A stretch of 64,000 bases of DNA. Source: Draconibacterium mangrovi_A. Its GTDB lineage: Bacteria > Bacteroidota > Bacteroidia > Bacteroidales > Prolixibacteraceae. Positions 1 through 8,110 of the stretch are shown in pieces (positions within the stretch are counted from its first letter, which is position 1; the number at the start of each line of letters is the position of its first letter). The translations under genes and the position numbers were made by a program. The stretch lies in contig NZ_JBBIXN010000010.1 of the NCBI RefSeq assembly GCF_037646455.1, forward strand, positions 17,002 to 81,001, written 5' to 3'. The notes under the pieces are model-generated. The model did no database searches, was not told the origin of the DNA, and saw only the letters and a program-made list of their open reading frames with translations.

Positions 1-518
1 TTAAACCATCCGCCAATGCATGCTTCCAGCTTATTCTGACGAAATAAGGAGTTAATGTACAACTCGTTAAATTCTGCGTTATATTTTTCAAATATAAATA
101 ATGCATTTTCGCCTTTGAAGTTATTGCGTATTGAAATTTCTCCCATTACAATATTCGGAAGAGTATAAACAAACAGCGCCGGACTTGGATAATAATTTTC
201 TTTATCCGCTATCGATTTTAGGTGTTTGCGGTCGACATCAACTGATGAATCGGAATTTTGGAGAACAATGCCAATTTTATTTTTCTCAGTTTTGTCAATT
301 AAATTTTTTGCCTCTTCTGTTCCTAATAACAATTCACTTGCTATAAATCCGAGCTTACTCAAATCATCCATTTTGAAGAACTTGGGATATTTTATCCGTA
401 AGCTTTTGTAGGCCGAATTTAAAAATTGGTCACTCCCGGAATCGGTGAGTACTTCTTTCCCCTGTACCCGGATTCCTGAATTTGATAATGATATTTGTAC
501 TACAATATTCAGACTCAT
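1..518 (-). CDS. Ketosynthase-like protein of pigment cluster (partial, 3' end beyond window)
   Basis: An open minus-strand frame begins with ATG at 518-516, overlaps the stop of the upstream ketosynthase (ATGA overlap), and runs without a stop to base 1, giving about 172 residues. The protein has the look of the ketosynthase-related, probably non-catalytic proteins in flexirubin/aryl-polyene clusters: FKMDDLSKLGF near residue 49, an IGIVLQNSDSS stretch, and YYPSPALFVYTLPNIVMGEI around 112-131. No active-site Cys is visible in the part present. By analogy with chain-length factors it could partner the neighbouring ketosynthases in polyene chain elongation; that role is inferred. Translational coupling to the preceding gene supports one transcript from the promoter at 5347-5377. 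The C-terminal end lies outside the window. Confidence 0.75.
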   Translation of the reverse strand, partial: MSLNIVVQISLSNSGIRVQGKEVLTDSGSDQFLNSAYKSLRIKYPKFFKMDDLSKLGFIASELLLGTEEAKNLIDKTEKNKIGIVLQNSDSSVDVDRKHLKSIADKENYYPSPALFVYTLPNIVMGEISIRNNFKGENALFIFEKYNAEFNELYINSLFRQNKLEACIGGWF

Positions 519-1645
519 AGGGCAGCATTTTTAAGGATGATAGCAGCATTTGCTCCCCCGAATCCCGCAGCGGTTTTCAATGCAAAATTTATTTCCTGTT
601 TCTGGTTTTCATCCAGAATATTAAGGTTTCTGCTTACTCCGTTTTCGTCGAATCCCAGGGATCTTATCATATAATTGTTCTCCATCGATTTTAGTGTGGC
701 GATGGTTTCAATAACCCCGGCAGCTCCTAAAGTATGTCCCCAGTACCCTTTAAAACTATTTGTAGATACTTCTTCAAGCTTATTTCGATGGAGTGCCAAA
801 GCCTCCATTTCGTCGTTGTAAAGCGTGGCGGTTCCGTGAGCTGATACAAAATTGATATGTTTAGGTGTAATCCCGGAATTTTTAATGGCTGACTCTATTG
901 CAAGATATAGTCCTTCTCCGGTTCGTGAAGGTCCCGAAATATGATTGGCATCGTTTGAGCTGGCACCTCCCAAAATCTCAAACTCCGACTTATGCAACGA
1001 ACTTAAAACGATACTTCCCGCAGCTTCTCCCAGGGTCAGACCATCTCTGTTTTTATCAAATGGCCGGCATGGATTAGAGCTGAGCGAATGAAAAGACATA
1101 AAACCTGCAATAATAAATTCGCTTATTACATCGGCACCAATAACAACTGCATTTTTATAAACTCCCTCTCTGAGTAGAAGTGCTGCAGTATTAATCGTTA
1201 GAACCCCCGATATACAGGCATTGGAAACAACTACGGGTGTGTTGGGATTATTAAAATAACTGGAAATTTTACGAGCCGAATGCCACAATCTGAAATCCTG
1301 GTTTTGATGCTCTGCTCCAAGAAACTCTATATTCCCTTTTGTGCTTGAAATGATGAAAATCGTTTTGTCGGAAGAAACGTCAATATTGCTTTGCGAGATG
1401 GAATCTTTGGCGGACCACAGCATTGTTTTTTCAAAAAATGAAAAATCATCCGGGATTTTTTCATGCCTGGTACGATTCTCAAATTTGTCTTTGTCGATTT
1501 TGGAAAGCGGGATTTCACCATAAATATCTCCAGTATTATGATACCGGATACCACTGGTATTTGAAACGAGCATTGAAAAATTCTCCTGCGAATTCAATCC
1601 TAAGGAGCTCGTTATATTATTTCCGTGTACATATACTTTCGACAT
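515..1645 (-). CDS. Beta-ketoacyl-ACP synthase (pigment cluster)
   Basis: A 376-residue thiolase-fold condensing enzyme. The catalytic triad is visible: Cys144 in SNACISG, His270 in AHGTATLYNDE and His304 in YWGHTLGAAG, so it should be an active Cys-His-His ketosynthase. In aryl-polyene and flexirubin pathways such enzymes elongate a cinnamoyl- or coumaroyl-ACP starter with malonyl-ACP. It is shorter than FabF (about 410 aa), typical for the second ketosynthase of these clusters. It lies 95 nt downstream of another ketosynthase and overlaps the next gene by four bases, consistent with one operon. Substrate and exact position in the pathway are inferred from context. Confidence 0.85.
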   Translation of the reverse strand: MSKVYVHGNNITSSLGLNSQENFSMLVSNTSGIRYHNTGDIYGEIPLSKIDKDKFENRTRHEKIPDDFSFFEKTMLWSAKDSISQSNIDVSSDKTIFIISSTKGNIEFLGAEHQNQDFRLWHSARKISSYFNNPNTPVVVSNACISGVLTINTAALLLREGVYKNAVVIGADVISEFIIAGFMSFHSLSSNPCRPFDKNRDGLTLGEAAGSIVLSSLHKSEFEILGGASSNDANHISGPSRTGEGLYLAIESAIKNSGITPKHINFVSAHGTATLYNDEMEALALHRNKLEEVSTNSFKGYWGHTLGAAGVIETIATLKSMENNYMIRSLGFDENGVSRNLNILDENQKQEINFALKTAAGFGGANAAIILKNAAL

Positions 1646-1740
1646 CTTTATTTCATAAGGATAAAAGGCTGCTATAATTTTAAAGCGTTACGATTGGAAG
1701 GAAACAAGATATTCATTTGATCCCGTTTGTTGTGTCATTA

Positions 1741-2970
1741 TTATACTTTCTGTAATTTTTTGAATATCAAAGTAGAATTGGTCCCTCCAAATCCGAAAGA
1801 GTTGCTTAAAACAGTATTTATCTCCTTTTCCTGTGTTTTGTTGATAATATTCAGTTTTGCCGAATATTCATCCGGGTTTTCAAAGTTAATATTAGGTGCA
1901 ATAAATGAATTTTGAGCCATTAACATCGAGTAAATAATTTCACTGGCTCCGCCCATCCACATTTCATGGCCTGTCATCGATTTGGTTGAACTAACGGGCG
2001 TGTTTGTTGCTTCGAAGAAGTGTGCCAAAGCCTGGGCTTCGTTCAAATCGCCAACCGGTGTTGCAGTAGCATGGGCATTTACATAATCTATTTCTTTTGA
2101 TTGAAGCCCTGCATCCATTAATGCTCTTTCTATTGAACGTTTTGGCCCATCAACATTTGGTACAGAAATATGGTCACCATTCGAAGAAAAACCATAACCG
2201 ATAAGTTCTCCTAAAATCGGAGCTCCTCTTTTAACAGCATTTTCATAGTCTTCAAGAATTACGCTTGCAGCCCCACCTGAAGGGACAATCCCATCCCGGT
2301 CTTTATCAAATGGGCGGCACGCTTTGGCTGGCTCATCAATCCGTGTTGAGAAAGCTCTGATTCCATCAAAACTTCCCATGGAATAGGCGTTTACTTCCTG
2401 GGCCCCACCACAAATTACCGCGTTCTGGAGTCCCTGTTTTATAAGTAAATACCCCATGCCAATAGCATGAGACCCGCTTGCACAGGCACCACTAATTGTA
2501 AAATTTATCCCCCGAAGTTTAAGAATCACCGATAAATTCATTGTTACCGTTGAGTTCATCGATTGAAAAATAGACCCGGAACCAACCAACATCGTATCCC
2601 TTTTTTCTCTTATCTTATCTACAGCTTCTATCACCGGAACTGCAGAACTGTCGTTACCGAAAAGAATTCCAACCTCGTTATTATCTAAAAACTGCTCATC
2701 CATTTGGGCATTTTTCAAGGCTTCTATTGTTGACATGTACGCATATTCACCTTGTTCCGGTAATCCAACCCTTTGGCGGCGCGACAATATGCCTTTTAAA
2801 TCCGGTCGTTCAAGAATTCCTGTCAGCGGAGAAATAAATCCTAAATCAATACGGTCTTTATCGATACCAATTCCTGATTTTCCCTGTTTCAGCGATTCAT
2901 TTACTTGTTCCAGGTTTTTACCTAAAACTGAATAAATCCCCATTCCTGTGATTACAACTCTTCTATTCAT
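1741..2970 (-). CDS. Beta-ketoacyl-ACP synthase, FabF-like (pigment cluster)
   Basis: A 409-residue FabF-type ketosynthase starting MNRRVVITGMGIYSVLG. Active-site residues are present: Cys163 in SGACASGSHA, His300 in VNAHATATPVGD and His335 in KSMTGHEMWMGG. The C-terminus has the usual NSFGFGGTNSTL signature. It would carry out decarboxylative condensation of malonyl-ACP with a growing polyene chain. It lies 18 nt after the FabG-like reductase and upstream of a second, shorter ketosynthase, a KS/KS-like arrangement seen in aryl-polyene and flexirubin loci. A role in primary fatty acid synthesis is possible but less likely given the neighbours. Confidence 0.88.
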   Translation of the reverse strand: MNRRVVITGMGIYSVLGKNLEQVNESLKQGKSGIGIDKDRIDLGFISPLTGILERPDLKGILSRRQRVGLPEQGEYAYMSTIEALKNAQMDEQFLDNNEVGILFGNDSSAVPVIEAVDKIREKRDTMLVGSGSIFQSMNSTVTMNLSVILKLRGINFTISGACASGSHAIGMGYLLIKQGLQNAVICGGAQEVNAYSMGSFDGIRAFSTRIDEPAKACRPFDKDRDGIVPSGGAASVILEDYENAVKRGAPILGELIGYGFSSNGDHISVPNVDGPKRSIERALMDAGLQSKEIDYVNAHATATPVGDLNEAQALAHFFEATNTPVSSTKSMTGHEMWMGGASEIIYSMLMAQNSFIAPNINFENPDEYSAKLNIINKTQEKEINTVLSNSFGFGGTNSTLIFKKLQKV

Positions 2971-2988
2971 AGTAAAAACAATACTTTA

Positions 2989-3717
2989 TTAACTGTATAA
3001 CCCTCCGTTGATGTTAATCACCTCTCCTGTAATATATGATGAATTTTCTGAAGCTAAAAAACCGACTAACTCTGCCACTTCCTCAGGGGTGCCAAAACGA
3101 TTGGCAGGAATCATTTTCTTCAGTTCCGATTCCGGCAGTCCAACAGTCATATCACTTTTGATAAAACCGGGAGCTACGGCATTTACAGTTATTTTCTTTT
3201 TCGCCAGTTCCTGTGCCAATGCTTTTGTTGCTGCAATTATTCCTCCTTTTGATGCCGAATAATTGGTTTGCCCGGGTGTGCCTTTTAATCCCGATAAAGA
3301 AACAATATTTATAATCCGGCCATATTTTGAAAGCACCATTTCTTTCAGAAGTTGGGAAGTAACGTGAAAGAACCCATTAAGATTTGTATTTATAACATTT
3401 TCCCAATTTTCATTATCCATAAATACCATCAGGCTATCATTGGTTATACCAGCATTGTTCACTAAAATCTGTATTGTTTTTTCTGCATTGGCTTTTTTCC
3501 AGGCATCGAGCACTTTGTTTACTTCATCAGCATTTGCCACATTAAATCTTAATGCTTCGGCAGAACCTCCTGAATTTAAAATACTTTCAACTACTTCCTG
3601 TGCTTTGTCTTTATTGCTGTTATAATTCACAATTACATGAAATCCCATGGCCGCTAATTTTAGCGCCACGGCCTTTCCAATTCCTCTCGAAGCTCCGGTT
3701 ATAAGTGCATTAATCAT
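2989..3717 (-). CDS. 3-oxoacyl-ACP reductase, FabG-like SDR (pigment cluster)
   Basis: A 242-residue classical short-chain dehydrogenase. The nucleotide-binding motif TGASRGIG (residues 7-14), NNAG (87-90) and catalytic Ser140, Tyr153 and Lys157 (YSASK) are all visible, and the C-terminus ends in the usual GEVININGG pattern. Expected to reduce 3-ketoacyl-ACP with NADPH during polyene chain building. It sits 6 nt downstream of the ammonia-lyase and just upstream of the ketosynthases, so it is probably the pathway-dedicated ketoreductase and not the housekeeping fabG. The gene symbol is left blank for that reason. Confidence 0.88.
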   Translation of the reverse strand: MINALITGASRGIGKAVALKLAAMGFHVIVNYNSNKDKAQEVVESILNSGGSAEALRFNVANADEVNKVLDAWKKANAEKTIQILVNNAGITNDSLMVFMDNENWENVINTNLNGFFHVTSQLLKEMVLSKYGRIINIVSLSGLKGTPGQTNYSASKGGIIAATKALAQELAKKKITVNAVAPGFIKSDMTVGLPESELKKMIPANRFGTPEEVAELVGFLASENSSYITGEVININGGLYS

Positions 3718-3723
3718 TCTGTA

Positions 3724-5292
3724 TTAGTTAAGTAAATCAGGTGAATTGTTTTCAATAAAATCTTTAACTGCATTGATCTCTTTATAAATAATTCGGTCTT
3801 CAATAATAACGGGTACCAATTCCCTGATCTGATGAAATGTTTTCCTGCCCATTTCTGATAATTTATCTTCATACTTCAGGTAATCGATTGCCTGTACCAA
3901 AGTTAACAGATGGATGGCCAACACTTGTGTTGTATTCCCGATAACTTTTTTTGCTAAAAACGCCGAATTGGCTCCCATGCTTACAATGTCTTGATTATCG
4001 TTGTTGTTAGGGATGCTGTGAATATACATCGGATTCGATAGCGTTTGATTTTCGGCAACAGTAGAGGTTGCAGTAAATTGCGCACCCTGCATTCCTAAGT
4101 TTAATCCCAGTATTCCAAAATTAACAAACGGCGGTAAAATTCCGTTTAATTTATCGTTCAATAAAAAATTCAGTTGCCTTTCCAGCAGCATCGATAACTT
4201 GGTTATTGTTATTTTTAGCTTATCCATTTCAAGCGAAATGTAATCGCCGTGGAAATTTCCTCCATGAAATATTTGACGTGATTCAAAATCAACAATTGGA
4301 TTGTCGCTTACTGAATTAAGTTCATTCTCAACTACAGTCTCCGCATTTTTAATCGTATCCCAAATTGGTCCTAAAATTTGAGGCAGGCACCGTAAAGAAT
4401 AGTATTCCTGAAATTTTTTGCTGAATTTTTCAGATTTGGGAGCATTTACATCATAAAATTCACGCTGTTGAATAAGACAACTCGTTTTAGTAATCTCCCT
4501 CAATACCGAAGCGACCAATTGTTGGCCTTCGTGCTTTTTTACGCGGTTTAGTTCTGGCGAAAAATGGTCGTCAAACGATTGTACCAACTCATTTAGCATT
4601 GCCGAGGCTAACAAGGACCAGTTAAATAATCTTTTAGATTCCAGCAAATTTATTATCCCTACTCCCGTCATCACTGAAGTGCCATTCATTAAAGCCAATC
4701 CTTCACGAATGTGCATTTTTATTGGATTAATATTTTTAAGCGTAAAGACTTCGGATGTAGGTCTTAATTGCCCCTTATAATAGACCTCCCCCTCACCAAT
4801 TAAAACAAGTGCAAGGTGTGCTAACTGAACCAAATCTCCACTTGCACCTACGCCTCCATGTTCTGTCATGTACGGCGTAATATCTTCACTTATAAGGCTT
4901 TCTAAAATATCTAATAAATCAGGATGTATCCCAGAATAACCAAGACTAAGGTTCTTCAAACGCGTTATCATTATTGCTTTAACGCATTCCGGCGATAACA
5001 TTTCACCAGCGCCTGAAGCATGACTTCTGATAAGATTGTACTGCAAATTGACTCTGTCATCAGCAGATAAATGATATTGAGCCATTGGTCCCAAACCTGT
5101 ATTTACACCGTAAATTACATTAGTCTTTACAAATTCCTTAAGTATTTCGAATGAAGAAAGAACTTTTTCCCGGCTAAATTCTCCTACTTTTACTTGCTTC
5201 TTTAACTTTAGTATTTTATCTACATCATCAACAGTTAGTTTCCTGTCTATTTCTACAAAATTATTTTCGTGTACAATATTTTCACTATTCAT
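3724..5292 (-). CDS. Aromatic amino acid ammonia-lyase, probably tyrosine ammonia-lyase
   Basis: An enzyme of the MIO-dependent lyase family that would deaminate tyrosine to p-coumarate, the starter of flexirubin-type pigments. With the start at 5292 it has 522 residues. The MIO-forming ASG triad is at 150-152 (GGVGASGDLVQLAH), the catalytic Tyr is 61 in IYGVNTG, and the pocket segment LQYNLIRSHASGAGE (83-97) closely resembles what I recall of the Flavobacterium johnsoniae tyrosine lyase. The frame extends upstream to an ATG at 5376, but a well-formed minus-strand promoter (CTTG at 5377-5374, TATATTTG at 5354-5347) predicts transcription beginning near 5341, so the longer start would lie outside the mRNA; the ATG at 5292 is preferred. 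Histidine lyase (HutH) is the alternative; hutI is 30 kb away and not linked. Confidence 0.85.
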   Translation of the reverse strand: MNSENIVHENNFVEIDRKLTVDDVDKILKLKKQVKVGEFSREKVLSSFEILKEFVKTNVIYGVNTGLGPMAQYHLSADDRVNLQYNLIRSHASGAGEMLSPECVKAIMITRLKNLSLGYSGIHPDLLDILESLISEDITPYMTEHGGVGASGDLVQLAHLALVLIGEGEVYYKGQLRPTSEVFTLKNINPIKMHIREGLALMNGTSVMTGVGIINLLESKRLFNWSLLASAMLNELVQSFDDHFSPELNRVKKHEGQQLVASVLREITKTSCLIQQREFYDVNAPKSEKFSKKFQEYYSLRCLPQILGPIWDTIKNAETVVENELNSVSDNPIVDFESRQIFHGGNFHGDYISLEMDKLKITITKLSMLLERQLNFLLNDKLNGILPPFVNFGILGLNLGMQGAQFTATSTVAENQTLSNPMYIHSIPNNNDNQDIVSMGANSAFLAKKVIGNTTQVLAIHLLTLVQAIDYLKYEDKLSEMGRKTFHQIRELVPVIIEDRIIYKEINAVKDFIENNSPDLLN

Positions 5293-5346
5293 TTTTCTGA
5301 TTTGAGCGTACCTGTAGTTCGCTTTTTGATAAGCGTCAGATAAGTG

Positions 5347-5377
5347 CAAATATACTAATCCCATAAGTTCTATCAAG
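5347..5377 (-). promoter_or_regulatory. Promoter of the left (minus) arm of the pigment cluster
   Basis: Read on the minus strand: CTTG (5377-5374), 19-nt spacer, TATATTTG (5354-5347). This matches the Bacteroidota consensus TTTG-N19-TAnnTTTG with one mismatch in the -33 box. Transcription should start about 5341, 49 nt before the ATG at 5292. Confidence 0.7.
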
Positions 5378-5379
5378 GG

Positions 5380-5410
5380 TTTGAAATACTATTTTTATCA
5401 CTTATATTTA
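5380..5410 (+). promoter_or_regulatory. Promoter of the right (plus) arm of the pigment cluster
   Basis: TTTG (5380-5383), 19-nt spacer, TATATTTA (5403-5410): one mismatch to TTTG-N19-TAnnTTTG. The predicted start is about 5417, giving a leader of roughly ten bases to the ACP ATG at 5427. Its -33 box lies only 2 nt from the -33 box of the divergent promoter, so the two arms are back to back and may be co-regulated. Confidence 0.7.
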
Positions 5411-5426
5411 CCGCAAAATTCACTAA

Positions 5427-5696
5427 ATGAATAGAGAAAAAATTATCGAAAAGGTTAATGAGTTTTTATCGGAAGAGTTCGAAATTGATGCTGATAAACT
5501 GGTGTCCGATGCACACTTAAAAGATGACTTGGCCATTGAAAGTTTAGATTTCGTGGATATTGTTATTGTTGTTGAAAAGGAATTTGGTATTAAAGTAAAT
5601 AATGAGGATTTACTAAACATTCAATTGCTCTCTGATTTATACGCGTACATTGAAGCACAAATGGGAAAGGTGCCAAATGACGGAGTGGAAAGGTAA
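5427..5696 (+). CDS. Acyl carrier protein (pigment cluster)
   Basis: An 89-residue acidic carrier protein. The phosphopantetheine site is Ser39 in DLAIESLDFVDIV, and the four-helix ACP pattern is clear (helix I residues 3-16, helix II 39-52, LLSDLYAYIEAQ in the last helix). It should carry the coumaroyl/cinnamoyl starter and growing polyene chain as a thioester. First gene of the plus-strand arm, directly downstream of a well-formed promoter, and its 3' end overlaps the acyltransferase start, implying translational coupling. Confidence 0.9.
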   Translation: MNREKIIEKVNEFLSEEFEIDADKLVSDAHLKDDLAIESLDFVDIVIVVEKEFGIKVNNEDLLNIQLLSDLYAYIEAQMGKVPNDGVER

Positions 5697-6567
5697 ATCT
5701 AAAGGTACTCCTTTGGGATACAAAATATTCATCCTCCTGATCCAAAAAACAGGATTGGGAATTTCATATTTTTTATTACATTTTGTCGCATTCTATTTCT
5801 TTCTTTTTTCGAAGAAAGAAAAAGCACACATTCTTCATTACTTTCAGGAAATACACCAGTTTAATTACTGGAAATCACAATTGTACGCTTATCGAAATTT
5901 CAACTCTTTTGGGATTTCGTTATTGGATAAAACGGCATTTCTATCTGGGGCCAGTTCCTCACTTTCTTTTGACTTTGAAGGTGAAAAATACCTTCAAAAA
6001 CTTGCTCAAGAGGGACAGGGAGCGATAATTGTTGGTGCTCATGTTGGGAACTGGGAAATTGCGGGACAATTAATGGACCGTATCAATGTCAGGACCAACA
6101 TCATAATGAAAAGGAATGAAAGAGCTGAGATTAAAGATGTCCTCGAAAAGTCGGAAGTGCTGAGAAAAATGAACATCATTGATGTTGGCGATGATTTCAA
6201 CTATTTATTTGAAATAAAAAGTGCCCTCGACAAGAATGAATTTGTTATTTTACTTGGCGACAGGTTTATCGATGGTTCAAAAACTTCGGAATATAATTTT
6301 TTGGGACGGAAAGCTAAATTTCCGATTGGCCCCTTTTATCTATCTGTAAAGTTTAAAAAACCAGTTATTTTTACTTTTGCAACTAAAGAATCGAGGAAAC
6401 ATTATCATTTTTATGCATCGGAACCCATATATAATACCTCCCGGGTACCTGCAAATAATATAAATGAGCGAATTGATTTTCTGATTGAAGAATATATAAA
6501 AAATCTTGAACGAATTGTATTAAAATATCCAGAACAGTGGTATAATTTTTATAAATTCTGGGAATAA
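5677..6567 (+). CDS. LpxL/HtrB-family acyltransferase (pigment cluster)
   Basis: About 296 residues with an N-terminal membrane segment (roughly 26-46) and the HX4E acyltransferase motif at His122-Glu127 (GAHVGNWEIAG). It also has a LLGDR block near 200 and a KFPIGPFYLS segment. This family transfers acyl chains from ACP to lipids; in aryl-polyene/flexirubin loci the homologue is proposed to attach the pigment chain to its lipid or glycerol-type acceptor in the membrane. The frame opens at 5650, but the ATG at 5677, preceded by a purine-rich stretch, gives a more family-like N-terminus and overlaps the ACP gene by 20 nt. Confidence 0.82.
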   Translation: MTEWKGKSKGTPLGYKIFILLIQKTGLGISYFLLHFVAFYFFLFSKKEKAHILHYFQEIHQFNYWKSQLYAYRNFNSFGISLLDKTAFLSGASSSLSFDFEGEKYLQKLAQEGQGAIIVGAHVGNWEIAGQLMDRINVRTNIIMKRNERAEIKDVLEKSEVLRKMNIIDVGDDFNYLFEIKSALDKNEFVILLGDRFIDGSKTSEYNFLGRKAKFPIGPFYLSVKFKKPVIFTFATKESRKHYHFYASEPIYNTSRVPANNINERIDFLIEEYIKNLERIVLKYPEQWYNFYKFWE

Positions 6568-6573
6568 TAAGCT

Positions 6574-7638
6574 ATGTTAAATTACGGGAACGACAATAAA
6601 AAGGCTGTAAAAGCTAAACTCGATGCACAAAAGATTGCGTTTGCGCCTATGATGTTTCAGGCTGCAAAAACCTTGAGAGATCTTGGCATATTAAATTATC
6701 TCCTGAAAAATAAAAAGGGTGCTGACTTGCAAACTGTTGCAAATGCAATTGGCATTTCTGTTTACGGAGCCAAAGTTCTTTTAGAGGCCGGTTTAAGCAT
6801 GGAATTAGTTTATGTTGAAAATGATATTTACAAATTAACAAAAACCGGTTATTTTATTGAAAGCGATGAGCTGACACGAGTCAATATGGATTTTACACAT
6901 GATGTGAACTATCGTGGATCTTTCTACCTCTCCGATTCAATAAAAGAGGGAAGGCCAGCAGGATTAGAGGTTTTTGGAAACTGGCAGAGTATTTACGAAG
7001 GACTGTCTGAATTGCCTGAGGATGTAAAAAAAAGCTGGTTCGATTTTGATCATTACTATTCTGATGTAGCTTTTACAGAAGTGATGGAAATACTATTCAG
7101 AAATGATACAAATAAAATTCTTGATATTGGTGGGAATACCGGTAAGTTTGCAATAAAATGCGCAAATTATAATTCGAACAACCAGATAACAATTATGGAT
7201 TTACCCGGACAAATCGCCGTGGCCGAAAAGAATATAGCCAAGGCCGGGCTTTCTGACAGGATAAAAACCCTAAAAGCAGATTTGCTTAATCTTTCTGTAT
7301 CCTTCCCAAAAGCGTACAACATTATTTGGATGAGCCAGTTTCTGGATTGTTTTTCAAAAGATGAGATTTTATCTCTGCTACAACGTGCACACGATGCCCT
7401 GGATGAAACGGGGTCATTGTATATTCTGGAAACTTACTGGGATCGTCAAAAATATAAAGCATCAACTTACAGTTTGCATGCTATTTCATTGTATTTTACC
7501 AATATGGCAAATGGGAACAGTCAAATGTACCATTCTTCGGATATGACAAAATTAATTGAAAAGGCAAATTTAAAAGTGGTTAACGAGTACGATAATATCG
7601 GAGTTAGCCACACCTTATTTGAAATAAAGAAAAAATAA
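6574..7638 (+). CDS. SAM-dependent O-methyltransferase-like protein (pigment cluster)
   Basis: 354 residues with the layout of the plant-type/AcmA O-methyltransferases: an N-terminal winged-helix dimerisation region (about 20-100; AKTLRDLGILNYLL, GAKVLLEAGL) and a C-terminal Rossmann domain with the SAM motif ILDIGGNTG (182-190), an acidic IMDLPG strand end, and a DAL/ETYWD segment. Likely methylates the aromatic head or a hydroxyl of the pigment; the substrate is not determinable from sequence. It starts 6 nt after the acyltransferase and ends one base before the dehydratase start, so it is operonic. Confidence 0.82.
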   Translation: MLNYGNDNKKAVKAKLDAQKIAFAPMMFQAAKTLRDLGILNYLLKNKKGADLQTVANAIGISVYGAKVLLEAGLSMELVYVENDIYKLTKTGYFIESDELTRVNMDFTHDVNYRGSFYLSDSIKEGRPAGLEVFGNWQSIYEGLSELPEDVKKSWFDFDHYYSDVAFTEVMEILFRNDTNKILDIGGNTGKFAIKCANYNSNNQITIMDLPGQIAVAEKNIAKAGLSDRIKTLKADLLNLSVSFPKAYNIIWMSQFLDCFSKDEILSLLQRAHDALDETGSLYILETYWDRQKYKASTYSLHAISLYFTNMANGNSQMYHSSDMTKLIEKANLKVVNEYDNIGVSHTLFEIKKK

Positions 7639-7639
7639 A

Positions 7640-8056
7640 TTGAAAGCATATAAAATAGAAGAACTTATTCCTCAACGGGCACCATTTATTTTAGTCGATA
7701 AACTTATCGAATTTGATAAGCAGTGTTTTAAATCAAAATTTTATTTATCGCCCGACCACTATTTTGCCCGGGATAAGGTTTTTGCTGCTGAAGGTTTAAT
7801 TGAAAACATGGCCCAAACAGCTGCTGCAGGAGTAGGATATGAATACAGGCAGGCTGCAAAGGATATAAAAATAGGCTACATAGGTGCTATTCAAAAGGTA
7901 GCGATCAATGAATTGCCTTTACTTTTAACTACAATAACCACTGTTGTAACAAGAACGAATACAGTGATGAACGTTGAAATAGTGAAATGTGAAGTATTTA
8001 ATAAAAATGGCCGCCTAATTGCTTCCAGTGAAATGAAAGTATTTATAAATCAATAA
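7640..8056 (+). CDS. Hotdog-fold 3-hydroxyacyl-ACP dehydratase-like protein (pigment cluster)
   Basis: A 138-residue FabZ/ApeP-like hotdog protein starting with TTG one base after the methyltransferase stop. The opening IPQRAPFILVDKL aligns with the FabZ LPHRYPFLLVDRV signature, but the catalytic His position is Gln12. The second catalytic position is kept: Glu55 in EGLIENMAQTAA. Dehydration of 3-hydroxyacyl-ACP would create the conjugated double bonds of the polyene. Either Gln is normal for this branch of the family, or the protein needs a partner, as reported for the ApeI/ApeP pair. Last gene of the plus-strand arm. Confidence 0.78.
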   Translation: MKAYKIEELIPQRAPFILVDKLIEFDKQCFKSKFYLSPDHYFARDKVFAAEGLIENMAQTAAAGVGYEYRQAAKDIKIGYIGAIQKVAINELPLLLTTITTVVTRTNTVMNVEIVKCEVFNKNGRLIASSEMKVFINQ

Positions 8057-8110
8057 CAAACATATTTTACTGATCGGACACGAATCCCACTAAAATTCAG
8101 CAATCTATTT

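Noticed and set aside
5293..5376. N-terminal 28-residue extension of the ammonia-lyase
   Set aside because: It contains the minus-strand promoter and would begin upstream of the predicted transcription start; family members begin near the internal ATG.
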